Below, piece after piece: positions 9,085-19,149 of a stretch of DNA of 64,000 nt. The stretch covers positions 1-64,000 of the forward strand of contig JAFXMZ010000003.1 in assembly GCA_017529925.1 (NCBI GenBank), given 5' to 3'. The stretch comes from Clostridiales bacterium (GTDB lineage Bacteria > Bacillota > Clostridia > Saccharofermentanales > Saccharofermentanaceae). A program made the translations under genes and the position numbers. Position 1 is the first letter of the stretch, and the number at the start of each line of letters is the position of its first letter. The notes below the pieces were generated by a model, which was not told the origin of the DNA, did not search any database, and saw only the letters and a program-made list of their open reading frames with translations.

Positions 9085-9681
9085 ATGAAGATATACGTTG
9101 ATTTTGATGACTGTCTGTGCGAGACCGCGAGGTCTTTTTCGAAGCTGGGCATGGAGATGTTCGGGAAGGATGTTCCCTATGAGAAGATCAGGTTTTTCGA
9201 TCTGGACAGGTCATTCAGCCTGAACAGTGAGCAGTTCGAAAAGTTCATGGAAAGGGGACATGAGCCGGACGTCCTCCTGTCTTATGAGGAGACACCCGGA
9301 GCGTCGGAGGTCATCAATGAATGGATCGCCGAGGGGCATGATGTCAATATCATCACGGGGCGCCCTTTTTCGTCATACGGACCGTCGCGTCAATGGCTCG
9401 ATGAGCACGGCCTTGAGGCTGTTCCGATGTACTGCCTCAATAAATACGGGGACAGGTTTTACGGCAGGAACAGCTACAGTCTTGAGCTTGAGGATTACTA
9501 CCGGATGAAGTTCGATCTTGCCGTCGAGGATTCGCCAAAGGCATTTAAGTTTTTTGACCATCTTCCGGACCTGAAAGTCATGGTCTTTGACAGACCGTGG
9601 AACAGGGAGTGCACATTTCCGAATGCGAACTATACGAGATGCCGTGACTGGGAGAGCATAAGACGGACCGCAGGCTTATGA
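9085..9681 (+). CDS. HAD-superfamily nucleotidase-like protein (YqfW/NT5C type)
   Basis: A 198-residue HAD hydrolase. Motif I is DFDDCLCE (residues 6-13; nucleophile Asp6, acid Asp8), motif II is ITGRP, and the motif III/IV region is LAVEDSPKAF. Length and motif spacing fit COG5663, predicted 5'(3')-deoxyribonucleotidases such as B. subtilis YqfW. It should dephosphorylate a small phosphate ester in the cytosol; the substrate is unproven. GGA precedes the ATG and a TATAAT lies near 9037. It is convergent with the Hpt operon. Confidence 0.75.
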   Translation: MKIYVDFDDCLCETARSFSKLGMEMFGKDVPYEKIRFFDLDRSFSLNSEQFEKFMERGHEPDVLLSYEETPGASEVINEWIAEGHDVNIITGRPFSSYGPSRQWLDEHGLEAVPMYCLNKYGDRFYGRNSYSLELEDYYRMKFDLAVEDSPKAFKFFDHLPDLKVMVFDRPWNRECTFPNANYTRCRDWESIRRTAGL

Positions 9682-9707
9682 GCCGCGGGCAGTGTAAGGT
9701 GATCCGC

Positions 9708-9761
9708 CGGACGCGCAGCTTTAAGCTGATCCTCCGGACGCGCAGCTTTAAGCTGATCAGC
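9708..9761. repeat. 27-bp tandem repeat, two copies
   Basis: A unit that runs through CCGGACGCGCAGCTTTAAGC is repeated back to back with one mismatch. Each copy contains the near-palindrome CAGCTTTAAGCTG. It lies between the convergent HAD and Hpt genes and its last copy touches the Hpt stop codon. Confidence 0.75.
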
Positions 9762-10107
9762 CCTCACCCTTAAAAAGACCCTCGAGTATCTCCTTCTGTC
9801 TGAAGATCTCATCGAGGTAGGGAGCGTAATCCGCCTGCTCTCTTCTGCGCAGCATCTCCGTGATCTCCACAACGGGCTTCAGAAGAGGCGTCAGTTCGAG
9901 ATTGCCGAGGACCCCCTTAAGGCTGTGTGCCGCCTCAAAGGCTTTGTCCAGGTCGCCTTCCGAGATCCCCGAAGACAATGCTTCAAAATTCTTTTCTTCA
10001 AAGACTCTCGGCACGAGAGCCAGATAAAAAGCCTCATTTCCCATCAGGCGCGAAAGGGCTTCCTCCGTATTTGCACCATATCTCTTAAGATCTTCTACAG
10101 TAGGCAT
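9757..10107 (-). CDS. Stand-alone histidine phosphotransfer (Hpt) protein
   Basis: 116 residues from the ATG at 10107, seven nt after AGGAG (an ATG two codons earlier is too close to it). The core AHSLKGVLGNLEL carries the phospho-accepting His of the Hpt four-helix bundle. It is the last gene of the operon after the hybrid kinase and the receiver-EAL protein, 12 nt behind the latter. It probably carries phosphate from the kinase's receivers to the receiver of the EAL protein. Confidence 0.85.
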   Translation of the reverse strand: MPTVEDLKRYGANTEEALSRLMGNEAFYLALVPRVFEEKNFEALSSGISEGDLDKAFEAAHSLKGVLGNLELTPLLKPVVEITEMLRRREQADYAPYLDEIFRQKEILEGLFKGEG

Positions 10108-10119
10108 GATCATTCTCCT

Positions 10120-11793
10120 TTATTCAAGAAATCTCTCAAATTCATCAGCGGGGAGAGGCCTCGAGAAATAATATCCCTGGATCATCTCACATCCGGACTC
10201 CTTCAGCTTGAGATACTGTTCCTCGGTCTCGACACCCTCGGCGATCGCAGGGACCTCGAGACAGTCGGCGATATCGATGACTATATCGAGCATCTTCATA
10301 TTTCCGTTCTTGAACGCATTGCGTATGAAGAGCATATCGAGCTTGAGCGCATCGAAAGGCAGCTCGCCGATCATATTGAGCGACGAGTATCCGGAACCGA
10401 AATCGTCCATCTCGATGAAGAACCCTTTATTCCTCAGTTCCTCGACGCGGCCGGTGATCATATTCGAATCTCCGACATAAGCGGATTCCGTGATCTCCAG
10501 ATGAAGGTCGGACACAGCTATCCCGTTCTCCTCCACGATCCTGACGAGTCTTTCGGGCAGGTCCGGATCATACATCTCGGCGCGTGAGATGTTGACGGAT
10601 ACGGGGATCTTCTTTTCGAAGCGGCCGTGCCATTCCCTTATCATCGCCGCCGTCTTCCGCCAGACATATTCATCAAGATCGTAGATGAGTCCGTTGCCCT
10701 CGAAAAGCGGGATGAACAGTCCGGGCGAGATAAGTTCGAGCGACGGATGACGCCACCTTACGAGCGCCTCCGCTCCCGCGATGACGGGCTTTTCGCCGGT
10801 TATATCGAACTTGGGCTGGAAATAGACCATGAACTGTTCTTCTTCAAGGGCATTGCTGAAATCAGAACAAAGCTGCTCCTCGAAAAGGACCTTCCTCAGG
10901 ATCTCGTCATCGAATAAGGCCAGGTCGTCATGGTAGTTCCCCTGAAGCTTGTTATATGCCATGCGGGCCCTGACAAATCTTTTCCTCAGGTCGAGCGCCT
11001 TGTCCGCCGATCCATAGATGCCCATCTTGAGCTTCACTCCCTTGAAGACGGCATTGACGGCCCCGCTTATCGCATGGAGCCTGTTGCCATGATCTGAGCA
11101 GTGGTGGCAGTAGATGAAGAAGATATCCATCTCCTTATGACAGAGGATGGAGTTGAAGTCGGGATACTGTTCCCCGAGCTCGGATGCTGTCAGGGACAGG
11201 AGTTCGATACACTTTTCCTTGCCGTAGCGTTCGAGCAGCACATGATAATTATCTATCCCGAGAACGACGGCATCCATTTCCGTGTTGGGATGGTATTTAT
11301 CGAATGCCTCCGCATATTCATAAAAGTATTCGCCGTTGAGAAGACCCGTGATAACGTCATTTTGTGTGTCGCTTATGATCTTGCGGCCCTCCGACAGCTC
11401 GATCGCCCTGTGTATCCTTGCCTTAACGACATCCGGCCTCGGGTAGGGCTTGGGGATGAAATCGGAAGCTCCGGTGTTGAGGCTTATGATCTCCGATTCC
11501 TGGTCTGTCGTAAGGACGATAACAGGGATCCCCGAAAGGTCGCTCTGTTTCTTGATATCCGACAGCAGTTCCAGACCGCTCTTTTTCGGCATGATCAGAT
11601 CGAGGAGTATCAAAGAGACCGTCGTGCTGTGCTGCCTGATGATCTCATATGCCTGCTCACCGTCTTCCGCGGTGATGATGTCATACTCATCCCTGAGCAT
11701 CTCCGACAGGATCTCTCTGTTGATGAATTCGTCATCGGCGACCAGGATGGTGCGCTTACCGTCTTCGATCATTGTTGATACAGGATTTTTCAT
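10120..11793 (-). CDS. Response regulator with EAL phosphodiesterase output
   Basis: 557 residues. An N-terminal receiver (about 14-130) has phospho-acceptor Asp65 in LLDLIMP and Lys in IPKPYPRP. A degenerate GGDEF-like domain (about 140-300) has HKEMDIFF where GGDEF would be, so cyclase activity is not expected. A C-terminal EAL domain follows with AEALVRWRHP, SVNISR, LEITES, DDFGSGYSS, KLDML and EGVETEEQ, a full set of c-di-GMP phosphodiesterase residues. Phosphorylation probably tunes c-di-GMP breakdown. It starts 12 nt after the kinase gene and has a strong AAAGGAG site. Confidence 0.9.
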   Translation of the reverse strand: MKNPVSTMIEDGKRTILVADDEFINREILSEMLRDEYDIITAEDGEQAYEIIRQHSTTVSLILLDLIMPKKSGLELLSDIKKQSDLSGIPVIVLTTDQESEIISLNTGASDFIPKPYPRPDVVKARIHRAIELSEGRKIISDTQNDVITGLLNGEYFYEYAEAFDKYHPNTEMDAVVLGIDNYHVLLERYGKEKCIELLSLTASELGEQYPDFNSILCHKEMDIFFIYCHHCSDHGNRLHAISGAVNAVFKGVKLKMGIYGSADKALDLRKRFVRARMAYNKLQGNYHDDLALFDDEILRKVLFEEQLCSDFSNALEEEQFMVYFQPKFDITGEKPVIAGAEALVRWRHPSLELISPGLFIPLFEGNGLIYDLDEYVWRKTAAMIREWHGRFEKKIPVSVNISRAEMYDPDLPERLVRIVEENGIAVSDLHLEITESAYVGDSNMITGRVEELRNKGFFIEMDDFGSGYSSLNMIGELPFDALKLDMLFIRNAFKNGNMKMLDIVIDIADCLEVPAIAEGVETEEQYLKLKESGCEMIQGYYFSRPLPADEFERFLE

Positions 11794-11805
11794 ATGTTAC
11801 TCCTT

Positions 11806-14800
11806 TCACAGGTAGGACTCCAGAGTCTCAAAGAGGAGCTCGGGTTTGATAGGCTTCGTAAGGTGAGCGTTGAGTCCTGACTGAAGGCTCCTCTGAACAT
11901 CCTCATCGAAAGCGTTGGCAGTCAGTGCGATTATCGGGATCTTCTTTGCATCCTCACGGTCCAGGCCGCGGATGATCTTCGTAGCCGTCAGGCCGTCCAT
12001 CTCGGGCATCCTCATATCCATCAGGATCGCGGAGTAGTATCCGGGCTCGCTCCCCTCGAAAAGATCGACGGCGATCTTTCCGTTGGCTGCAAGATCTGTC
12101 TCGATACCCTTTGATCCCAGGATCATCTTTATGATGTCGGCGTTGACTTCGACATCCTCAGCAAGAAGGATCCTTCTGCCCGACAGATCCTTATCCTTTT
12201 TCGATGTTGCCGGCATCGGATTCTTACGCCTGAAGGCATTCTCGAATTCCTCGAGTACATTGCCCGCAAAGAGAGGCTTCGCAAGGAAGCTGTCGACACC
12301 CGCGCTGACCGCTTCGTCGAGGATATCGTCCCACTTATATGCAGTCAGGATTATTATTGCGGACTCTTTTCCAACGAGAGAACGGATCTGTCTGGTGGTC
12401 TCGACACCATCCATATCGGGCATCTTCCAGTCGATCAGGATGAGATTATAAGGAGTCATCCTGCCGTGGTGCAGCTTGACCTTTTCGATGCCTTCCGCGC
12501 CCGAAAGTGCAGTATCCGCAGCTATCCCTATCTTCTCGAGGACGAGCCTTCCATGCTCACAGGCGACAGGATCATCATCTATTATCAGAACGGAAATATT
12601 ATCCGTAACGGCCTTCGATTCATTTCCCGTCGGTTCTTTCTTTTCCGCATCCTTGAGCGTTATGCTCACGCGGAATGTCGTTCCCTCACCCTTGACGCTG
12701 TCGACTTCGATGCTTCCGTTCATCATCTCGACGATACTCTTCGTGATCGCAAGTCCGAGTCCCGAAGAACCGTACTTGTTGGTATATGTCGGATCCTCCT
12801 GGGCAAACGTATCGAACATATGAGGCAGGAATTCCTCGCTCATTCCGATACCCGTATCGCTTATCGAAAAGAGTATCGTCGACCTTCCGTCAAATCTTGC
12901 CTTCCGCTCGATGCCGAAACTTATGCTGCCGCCAGCCGGTGTGAACTTGACCGCATTGCCGAGGATATTGATAAGTACCTGCCTCAGCTTGATATTATCG
13001 CCGACATAGTAATCGTCTATATCGCCCTTAATGTCGCAGCGGTAATCCAGTCCCTTTTCCATGCACTGTCCGCTGAACATCGTATTGACTGATTCGAGCA
13101 GCTTCGAAAGTGAGAATTGCTCATTCTTCAGGACCATCTTTCCAGATTCGATCCTGGACATGTCGAGGATGTCGTTTATAAGTCCGAGCAGGTGCTCAGC
13201 GGAATCTCCGATCTTCGTCAGGTAACCCTTCGTCTTCTCGGGAGTATCGGGATCGTTCAACGCGATATTGTCGAGGCCGATAATCGCATTCATCGGCGTC
13301 CTGATCTCATGGCTCATATTCGAAAGGAATGCAGTCTTTGCCTTGTTCGCCTGTTCCGCGGAGGCAAGTGCATCCTTCAGCGCCAGCTGATGAGCCATAT
13401 TCTGTCTCATCTCGGAATCTATGACGGTAAAGCCGAGGCCTATCTCCCTGACCGTATCGCTGCCCCTGTCGCTCCTGCTCCTGACGCCTGCGACACGGAT
13501 CATCTCATAGTATTTGCGGCCTGCACGTCTCGCGAGATAACGGTATGCCAGTATCGACTCGTTCGCAAGACCTTTGCGGATATTGTCAGGATCGACAAAT
13601 GCGAGGAAACCGTCTCTATATTCATCGCTGACGGAGTTTTCGGCATACCACCTGAAACGCTCGCTGAAGGGGAAGGGTACGCCTTCTGCCGTCTGGTCGG
13701 TATCTTCGCTGTCGCCTCTGTAGCAGATGCCCTCATCCTTTTCGAGGTCGACATAGTAAACGCTCCTGTAATCGGCCGACATGGCAGTTATCATGCTGTC
13801 CTGCCTGCTCCTCTTCTTTTCCTCTTCAAGGAGTTTCTCCTGCAGGGAGAGGCGGTGTTCCATCTCCTCCTGTTTAACGCGGTTCTCTGCTTCGGAGGTC
13901 TCTTTTTCTATTGCAAGAGAGGCATTCTTCCTGATCTGGATGATCATGAAGACGAACATTGCTATAAGGATCAACGCGATCAGTGCCGACTGGATTATGC
14001 TCCTGATGATTATCCCGTTTGAAACGGAACTGAACTGGTCGGCGATGACCTTCTCCCTGATGAGATATGTCAGCATCCAGTCGGTTCCCTTGACGGGAAC
14101 ATAGGCGAGCGTCTCTTCGATCCCGTCGTAACTGAATGTCACGGATCCGCGCTGACCTTTGCTGAAGTCATCCAGTACCTGCTGATAGGAGAATCCCTCC
14201 TTATACTCTGCGTGCTCCAGAGCCTCGAGGAGATTGTCTTCAACAGCCAGACCGCCGAGGATGGTATTGCTCAGGGCTATACCGTCTTTGCTGTATATGT
14301 TGCAGAAGGTCGAGTCCGTATCATCCGATGACATCGATACGCCCTGGAGCATCTCCGCCATGTCGATCTCCATAAAGCAGACGAGGAATTCCTTTCCGCA
14401 GAATTCTATTCCGTCAAGGGGGATGGCGATGATGACATTCTTGTCGAGACTTTCGAGATTGAGGACTGAGATCTCGGGCGAGGAGATAGTCTTATGATCA
14501 AAGGCATAATCGTTTATATTGTCCTGCGTTCCCTTTGAAGTGTAGATGATGCCGTCGGTGTCAACGAAAGCGAACTTCTCGAGTCTGTAGAGCTTCTTCA
14601 TCCTTGCCTGGTATGCCCTGAGATGTTCTTCATCGGAAAGGTCGTCCTGAGTCATCAGCCCGACGGCCACATTCAGGTCCTCGATCTCCCTCTGAAGGTT
14701 GTTCGAGACTACCTGCTCACGCCTTCCCGCCAGCTCGTCCAGGTAGAAGCTGGAAACGTAATGTACTGCCTTGTCTGTATCATCATGCGCGGCGCCGCCC

Positions 14801-14910
14801 AGCAATATCGTTCCGATGATGAGGATGGCGATAACGATGATGGCGCCTATTATCCCGACAAAGAGTGCCGGATTGCTCTTTCTTTTGTTTTCCGAAGATG
14901 TGTCTTTCAT
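11806..14910 (-). CDS. Hybrid sensor histidine kinase with two receivers
   Basis: 1034 residues from the ATG at 14910, the first Met before the TM segment; the longer frame has no signal. Order: TM1 (about 14-38), extracytoplasmic Cache-like sensor (about 45-295), TM2 (about 300-326), coiled coil (330-370), PAS-like domain (380-500), HisKA with His534 in MSHEIRTPMN, HATPase (DTGIGM, SSGLGL), receiver 1 with Asp827 and receiver 2 with Asp965. It has no Hpt of its own; the separate Hpt two genes downstream supplies that. It is first in the operon kinase, REC-EAL, Hpt, so an external ligand should control c-di-GMP hydrolysis. Confidence 0.9.
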   Translation of the reverse strand: MKDTSSENKRKSNPALFVGIIGAIIVIAILIIGTILLGGAAHDDTDKAVHYVSSFYLDELAGRREQVVSNNLQREIEDLNVAVGLMTQDDLSDEEHLRAYQARMKKLYRLEKFAFVDTDGIIYTSKGTQDNINDYAFDHKTISSPEISVLNLESLDKNVIIAIPLDGIEFCGKEFLVCFMEIDMAEMLQGVSMSSDDTDSTFCNIYSKDGIALSNTILGGLAVEDNLLEALEHAEYKEGFSYQQVLDDFSKGQRGSVTFSYDGIEETLAYVPVKGTDWMLTYLIREKVIADQFSSVSNGIIIRSIIQSALIALILIAMFVFMIIQIRKNASLAIEKETSEAENRVKQEEMEHRLSLQEKLLEEEKKRSRQDSMITAMSADYRSVYYVDLEKDEGICYRGDSEDTDQTAEGVPFPFSERFRWYAENSVSDEYRDGFLAFVDPDNIRKGLANESILAYRYLARRAGRKYYEMIRVAGVRSRSDRGSDTVREIGLGFTVIDSEMRQNMAHQLALKDALASAEQANKAKTAFLSNMSHEIRTPMNAIIGLDNIALNDPDTPEKTKGYLTKIGDSAEHLLGLINDILDMSRIESGKMVLKNEQFSLSKLLESVNTMFSGQCMEKGLDYRCDIKGDIDDYYVGDNIKLRQVLINILGNAVKFTPAGGSISFGIERKARFDGRSTILFSISDTGIGMSEEFLPHMFDTFAQEDPTYTNKYGSSGLGLAITKSIVEMMNGSIEVDSVKGEGTTFRVSITLKDAEKKEPTGNESKAVTDNISVLIIDDDPVACEHGRLVLEKIGIAADTALSGAEGIEKVKLHHGRMTPYNLILIDWKMPDMDGVETTRQIRSLVGKESAIIILTAYKWDDILDEAVSAGVDSFLAKPLFAGNVLEEFENAFRRKNPMPATSKKDKDLSGRRILLAEDVEVNADIIKMILGSKGIETDLAANGKIAVDLFEGSEPGYYSAILMDMRMPEMDGLTATKIIRGLDREDAKKIPIIALTANAFDEDVQRSLQSGLNAHLTKPIKPELLFETLESYL

Positions 14911-15187
14911 ATCGGCATGAAGTCCTTTCAGGAGTACCGCTCCCGTCCTGATGCTGAGTAGGGGAGGCTGCCCGGGAAATGTATGTATTAAAGATATTAT
15001 ATCATGCTTCTTCTTTCTTATTATTACGTTCACGGAATTCTGCAGGTCGGGGAGGGCAGGCTTGGTTTTCCTCTGTGTCTGAATTTTCATCACCTCGAAA
15101 AGCACGCTCCCGGCCGGAGAGGCGGTTCTTTTCGATGCGTCCGAAACAGCTCTGAAAATGGGACATTAAAGGGACAATGGTTTGTAC

Positions 15188-15193
15188 TATAAT
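15188..15193 (+). promoter_or_regulatory. -10 element for the DUF2130 gene
   Basis: A TATAAT lies 57 nt before the ATG; no good -35 is seen 17 nt upstream. The rest of the gap 14911-15249 between divergent genes shows no further gene or structure. Confidence 0.4.
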
Positions 15194-15249
15194 GTAGATG
15201 TGACGGATGAAGAGTCCGCATATGAGATCACTGTTTACGGAGGTGCCCC

Positions 15250-16485
15250 ATGAATGATATAAGATGTCCCCACTGCGGCAAGGAATTTCAGCTTGACGAT
15301 TCGGGTTATGCACAGATCGCGCAGCAGGTGAGGGACGGGGAGTTTCAGAAGGAGCTCCTGCGCCGCGAGAAGGAGCTCGAACAGAGGAAGACGCAGGACG
15401 TTGAGATGATGCGCCTTCAGGAACAGAAGTCCTATGACAGGGATCTCGAGAGCATAAAGGAGCAGATCGCGAAGAAGGATATGCAGATCCGCGAACTCCA
15501 GTCGAAGATCGATGCCGGGGAGACCGAGAAGGAACTTGCCGTAACGAAGGCTCTTCAGGAGAAGAATGAGGAGCTTTCAAGGAAGACGTCGGAGATCTCT
15601 GAGCTGAACGGCAAGCTGAAGAATAAGGATCTTGAGTTCGACCTCAAGGAGAAGAGCCTTACTGAGAGGTTTAATGCGGAGCTGAAGGCGAAGGACGAGC
15701 AGATAGATTTCTATAAAGACTACAAGGCGAAGCAGTCGACAAAGATGGTCGGCGAGAGCCTCGAGCAGCACTGCATGATACAGTTCAATTCCATCAGGAT
15801 GACTGCCTTCCCGAATGCTTATTTCGAGAAGGATAATGATGCGAGGACAGGAAGCAAGGGTGACTTTATATTCAGGGAATCCTCGGAGGACGGCACGGAG
15901 TTCATCTCAATAATGTTCGAGATGAAGAATGAGGCAGATGAGACCGCGACCAAACATAAGAATGAGGATTTCTTCAAGGAGCTCGACAAGGACAGGCGCG
16001 AGAAGGGCTGCGAATATGCCGTGCTGGTGTCGCTGCTCGAATCGGACAATGATCTGTACAACAACGGCATCGTAGATGTCTCATACCGTTACGAGAAGAT
16101 GTATGTCATAAGGCCGCAGTTCTTCATCCCCATGATCACGCTCCTGCGCAATGCGGCGCTCAATTCGCTCAAGTATAAGAAGGAACTTCAGGTCGTCAAG
16201 AACCAGCAGCTCGATATCCTCCATTTTGAAGAGAATATGGAAGCGTTCAAGAGCGGTTTTGCGAAGAATTACGATCTCGCTTCAAGGAAATTCCAGGAGG
16301 CGATAGAGAGTATCGACAAGACGATCAAGCAGCTCGAGAAGACGAAAGAAGCTCTCCTTTCCTCTGACCGTAACCTGAGACTTGCGAATGACAAGGCACA
16401 GGATCTCACCATCAAGAAACTGACGAAGAATGCACCGTCGGTAAAGGCGATGCTCGATGAGGTAAGGCAGGAAAAGGAAGAGTGA
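15250..16485 (+). CDS. DUF2130 coiled-coil protein
   Basis: 411 residues. It opens with a short zinc-binding motif ([10 protein letters not shown]), then a long charged coiled coil (about 30-165). The DUF2130 core follows ([64 protein letters not shown]), and a second helical region closes it. Acidic and Lys residues in GDFIF…FEMKNE recall nuclease-like folds, but activity in this family is not established to my knowledge. GGAGG sits 6 nt before the ATG. It is cytosolic and monocistronic. Confidence 0.85.
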   Translation: MNDIRCPHCGKEFQLDDSGYAQIAQQVRDGEFQKELLRREKELEQRKTQDVEMMRLQEQKSYDRDLESIKEQIAKKDMQIRELQSKIDAGETEKELAVTKALQEKNEELSRKTSEISELNGKLKNKDLEFDLKEKSLTERFNAELKAKDEQIDFYKDYKAKQSTKMVGESLEQHCMIQFNSIRMTAFPNAYFEKDNDARTGSKGDFIFRESSEDGTEFISIMFEMKNEADETATKHKNEDFFKELDKDRREKGCEYAVLVSLLESDNDLYNNGIVDVSYRYEKMYVIRPQFFIPMITLLRNAALNSLKYKKELQVVKNQQLDILHFEENMEAFKSGFAKNYDLASRKFQEAIESIDKTIKQLEKTKEALLSSDRNLRLANDKAQDLTIKKLTKNAPSVKAMLDEVRQEKEE

Positions 16486-16570
16486 TAACTTCCTCCCGGC
16501 TTCATTTTGTTGATGGCCGATTTTACCAATTCTTAAACTCTTCGTGACTCCTCCAATGCTATAATCGTGG

Positions 16571-16745
16571 ATGAAAAGCGGAAAAGCCTCGCGCGCCGCT
16601 GTCGCGCCCCGCCCGCCTCGTGCCGTGTGCGCCGCCGGGAACTGAAACAACCGGCCTCGCGCCGACGGGAGAACACACACGCCGCTGTCGCGCCCCGCCA
16701 GTTCGCCGCGCCCGCGCCAACCGCGCGCGACCGGCGCACTGCATA
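16571..16745. other. GC-rich leader with a 20-bp direct repeat
   Basis: Between a TATAAT near 16559 and the ABC gene lies about 170 nt that is far richer in G and C than its surroundings. A 20-bp sequence, CGCCGCTGTCGCGCCCCGCC, occurs at 16594-16613 and again at 16680-16699. In-frame translation would extend the ABC protein with Arg/Ala/Pro-rich residues unlike any ABC domain, so I read it as an untranslated leader. Confidence 0.6.
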
Positions 16746-16770
16746 TAACACTAAAAAGAAGGACTCTACT

Positions 16771-17496
16771 ATGGAAAAAAGACCGATGCTCGAGATAAAG
16801 GGATTCTCCAAGTCTTACGGGGAAGGAAAGAAGGCGGCGGACAATGTCAGCCTCACCGTTGAGAGCGGTGATATCTACGGATTCATAGGACATAACGGCG
16901 CCGGCAAATCCACCACGATCCGCGCGATAGTCGGAGTGCTGGATTTTTCGGAGGGAGAGATATTCATAGACGGCCATCCGGTCAGGAAAGAGCCGATGGA
17001 ATGCAAGAAGATAACTGCATATATTCCGGACAATCCGGATCTGTATGAGAACCTGACGGGGATCCAGTATCTGGATTTTATCGCGGATGTTTTCGGGATC
17101 GGTGCGAAGGAGAGGCAGAAGAGCATTGAAGACCTTGCGGCGAGGTTTGAGATAACTGAGGCGCTGGGCGATCTTATCGGGTCTTATTCGCACGGTATGA
17201 AGCAGAAGCTCGCGATCATTTCGGCGCTCATTCATGAGCCTAAGCTGCTCGTTCTCGATGAGCCTTTTGTCGGGCTCGATCCGAAGGCGGCATTCACGCT
17301 GAAGCAGATGATGCATGAGATCTGCGAAAAGGGGACGGCGATCTTCTTTTCGACACATGTCCTCGACGTCGCCGAGAAGCTCTGCAACAAGGTCGCCATC
17401 ATCAAGCACGGACAGATCATTGCGTCGGGGACGATGGATGAGCTGACGCACGGCGAGTCGCTGGAAGATGTATTCCTCGAGGTGGTAAATGAGTAA
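16771..17496 (+). CDS. ABC transporter ATP-binding protein
   Basis: 241 residues from the ATG at 16771 (AAGGA upstream). Walker A GHNGAGKST, signature YSHGMKQK, Walker B LLVLDEPFVGLD and a switch His in FFSTHVLD are all present. The signature has SHGMK, as in ABC-2 exporters of the YhaQ/EcsA kind, not importers. The stop overlaps the permease start by 8 nt, so the two are translationally coupled. Substrate unknown; efflux or membrane-stress functions are typical of the family. Confidence 0.9.
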   Translation: MEKRPMLEIKGFSKSYGEGKKAADNVSLTVESGDIYGFIGHNGAGKSTTIRAIVGVLDFSEGEIFIDGHPVRKEPMECKKITAYIPDNPDLYENLTGIQYLDFIADVFGIGAKERQKSIEDLAARFEITEALGDLIGSYSHGMKQKLAIISALIHEPKLLVLDEPFVGLDPKAAFTLKQMMHEICEKGTAIFFSTHVLDVAEKLCNKVAIIKHGQIIASGTMDELTHGESLEDVFLEVVNE

Positions 17497-19084
17497 GGAC
17501 CGCATACTGCTCAGGTGCCTGCTGCTTTCGACGAGTTCGAGGAACATCTACAGGCACTGCAAAGATAAGAAAAAGAGAGGGAAGATCGTCGGCGCCATGA
17601 TCGGCCAGACGATACTCTACCTCATGCTCATGGCGTACTGCGTGCTGAACTGCATCGGCTACGGCCACTTCGGCCTGGCGGGCTCGATCCCCGTCATGTG
17701 CGCGACCGTGATCGCGGCGCTGTCGTTTATCTTCACGTTCTTCAAGACGAACGGCTACCTTTTCAATTTCAAGGAATATGACATGATCATGTCCCTTCCG
17801 TTCACCTCGAAAAGTATCGTCGCCTGCAAGTTCATCTACATGTATATCAAGAGCCTCCCGTGGTATCTTTCCGTGTCGGTCTCGATGCTCGCGGGATACG
17901 CATACTACGTCAGGCCGCCGCTCGCGGTCTATCCGGTCTGGATCCTCCTGACTTTTGTGCTTCCCGTGATCCCGATGATCGCGGCGTCCTTCCTGGGCTT
18001 CATAATCGCCAGGATCGGCTCCGGGTTCAGGAACAAGACGATAATACAGACGGTGCTGACGATGATATTCATCATCTTTGTCATGTTCAGCCGCTTCTTC
18101 ATTGAAGACATGCTCAGGAACGATAAGACGGAGGATGTTCTTTCGTCGATGTCGGCGGCGACGGATTCGGCGGGGAAGGTCTTCCTGCCGATCGACTGGT
18201 TCAGGGGCGCCGTCGCGGATCTTCGCATCTCCGATATGCTGCTCCTGATCGGAGTGTCGCTCATCCTTTTCGAGGTGGTCTTCATGCTTGTCGGAAGGTC
18301 CTACAGAAAGATCAATTCCGCACTGAGATCACATGCCGCGCGCCGCAGTTTCGTCATGTCGGAGCGAAAGAGAAGGAGCGTCCTTAACGCGATCGCCTTC
18401 AAGGAGTTCAAGCGCATGACAGGCTCGACCGTATATCTGACAAACGGTGCGCTCGGAGTGATCATGTGTCTGGTCGGCGGCACCGTGGTGCTGTTTCTTA
18501 ACCTCGACAAGATCATAAGGCCCGTGCTGAAGGATGCTCCCTTTACGATGGAGATGCTATATCCCGTCATCCCGCTCGTCATCTATTTCCTTATTGGTAT
18601 GGTGGCCACGACGGCCTTTACGCCTTCGCTCGAAGGGAAGAACTACTGGATCGTGCAGAGTCTGCCGATCAGCAGGAAGACGCTCTATCAGGGAAAGATG
18701 CTCTTTAATCTGTACATGACTGTTCCCGTTACGGTATTTGCGACGGCCGCGCTCTGCATCTCCGCTCGCGCCGGAGTCGTCAACACATTGCTCTTTATCT
18801 TTACCGGAATTCTTCTCTGTCTTTTTTCGACAGCGTGGGGATGCGTATGCGGCATAAAGCACATGCGCCTCGACTGGGAAAATGAGGTTGAGGTCATAAA
18901 GCAGGGTGCCGCAGTTACGATATATCTACTCCCGAATATGTTCATCAATATGGGACTTATGGTAGGTGTCGTCGCGCTCGGGACAGTTGTTTCTCCGATC
19001 CTGATATCGCTCGGGCTGATGACAGCTGTTGCAGTCCTCGCCGCTCTTTCATATCTGAGGGTATTGTCGCTGACGCGGGAGTGA
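17489..19084 (+). CDS. ABC-2 type permease
   Basis: 531 residues with about 12 predicted membrane segments in two halves, each opening with a charged cytoplasmic stretch (CKDKKKRGKIVG near the N-terminus, SERKRRSVLNAIAFKEFKRM near the middle). The EFKRMTGS helix is probably the coupling contact with the ATPase. It overlaps the ATPase gene by 8 nt (AATGAGTAAG). It resembles the putative-exporter permeases in Firmicutes that pair with EcsA-like ATPases. Substrate unknown. Confidence 0.85.
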   Translation: MSKDRILLRCLLLSTSSRNIYRHCKDKKKRGKIVGAMIGQTILYLMLMAYCVLNCIGYGHFGLAGSIPVMCATVIAALSFIFTFFKTNGYLFNFKEYDMIMSLPFTSKSIVACKFIYMYIKSLPWYLSVSVSMLAGYAYYVRPPLAVYPVWILLTFVLPVIPMIAASFLGFIIARIGSGFRNKTIIQTVLTMIFIIFVMFSRFFIEDMLRNDKTEDVLSSMSAATDSAGKVFLPIDWFRGAVADLRISDMLLLIGVSLILFEVVFMLVGRSYRKINSALRSHAARRSFVMSERKRRSVLNAIAFKEFKRMTGSTVYLTNGALGVIMCLVGGTVVLFLNLDKIIRPVLKDAPFTMEMLYPVIPLVIYFLIGMVATTAFTPSLEGKNYWIVQSLPISRKTLYQGKMLFNLYMTVPVTVFATAALCISARAGVVNTLLFIFTGILLCLFSTAWGCVCGIKHMRLDWENEVEVIKQGAAVTIYLLPNMFINMGLMVGVVALGTVVSPILISLGLMTAVAVLAALSYLRVLSLTRE

Positions 19085-19149
19085 GAGAACGGGGCGTATG
19101 ACCGTTACTTTCCGGCGCCGCGCGCCTTCCGGCCGCCACGCCAAAACCA

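Noticed and set aside
15002..15580. Minus-strand frame of 192 codons overlapping the DUF2130 start
   Set aside because: No family, Arg/Ser/Pro-rich shadow composition, and it covers the promoter and start of a well-supported gene.
16567..16770. N-terminal extension of the ABC ATPase
   Set aside because: The extra residues are Arg/Ala/Pro-rich with no ribosome binding site, while ATG 16771 has AAGGA and starts the domain normally.
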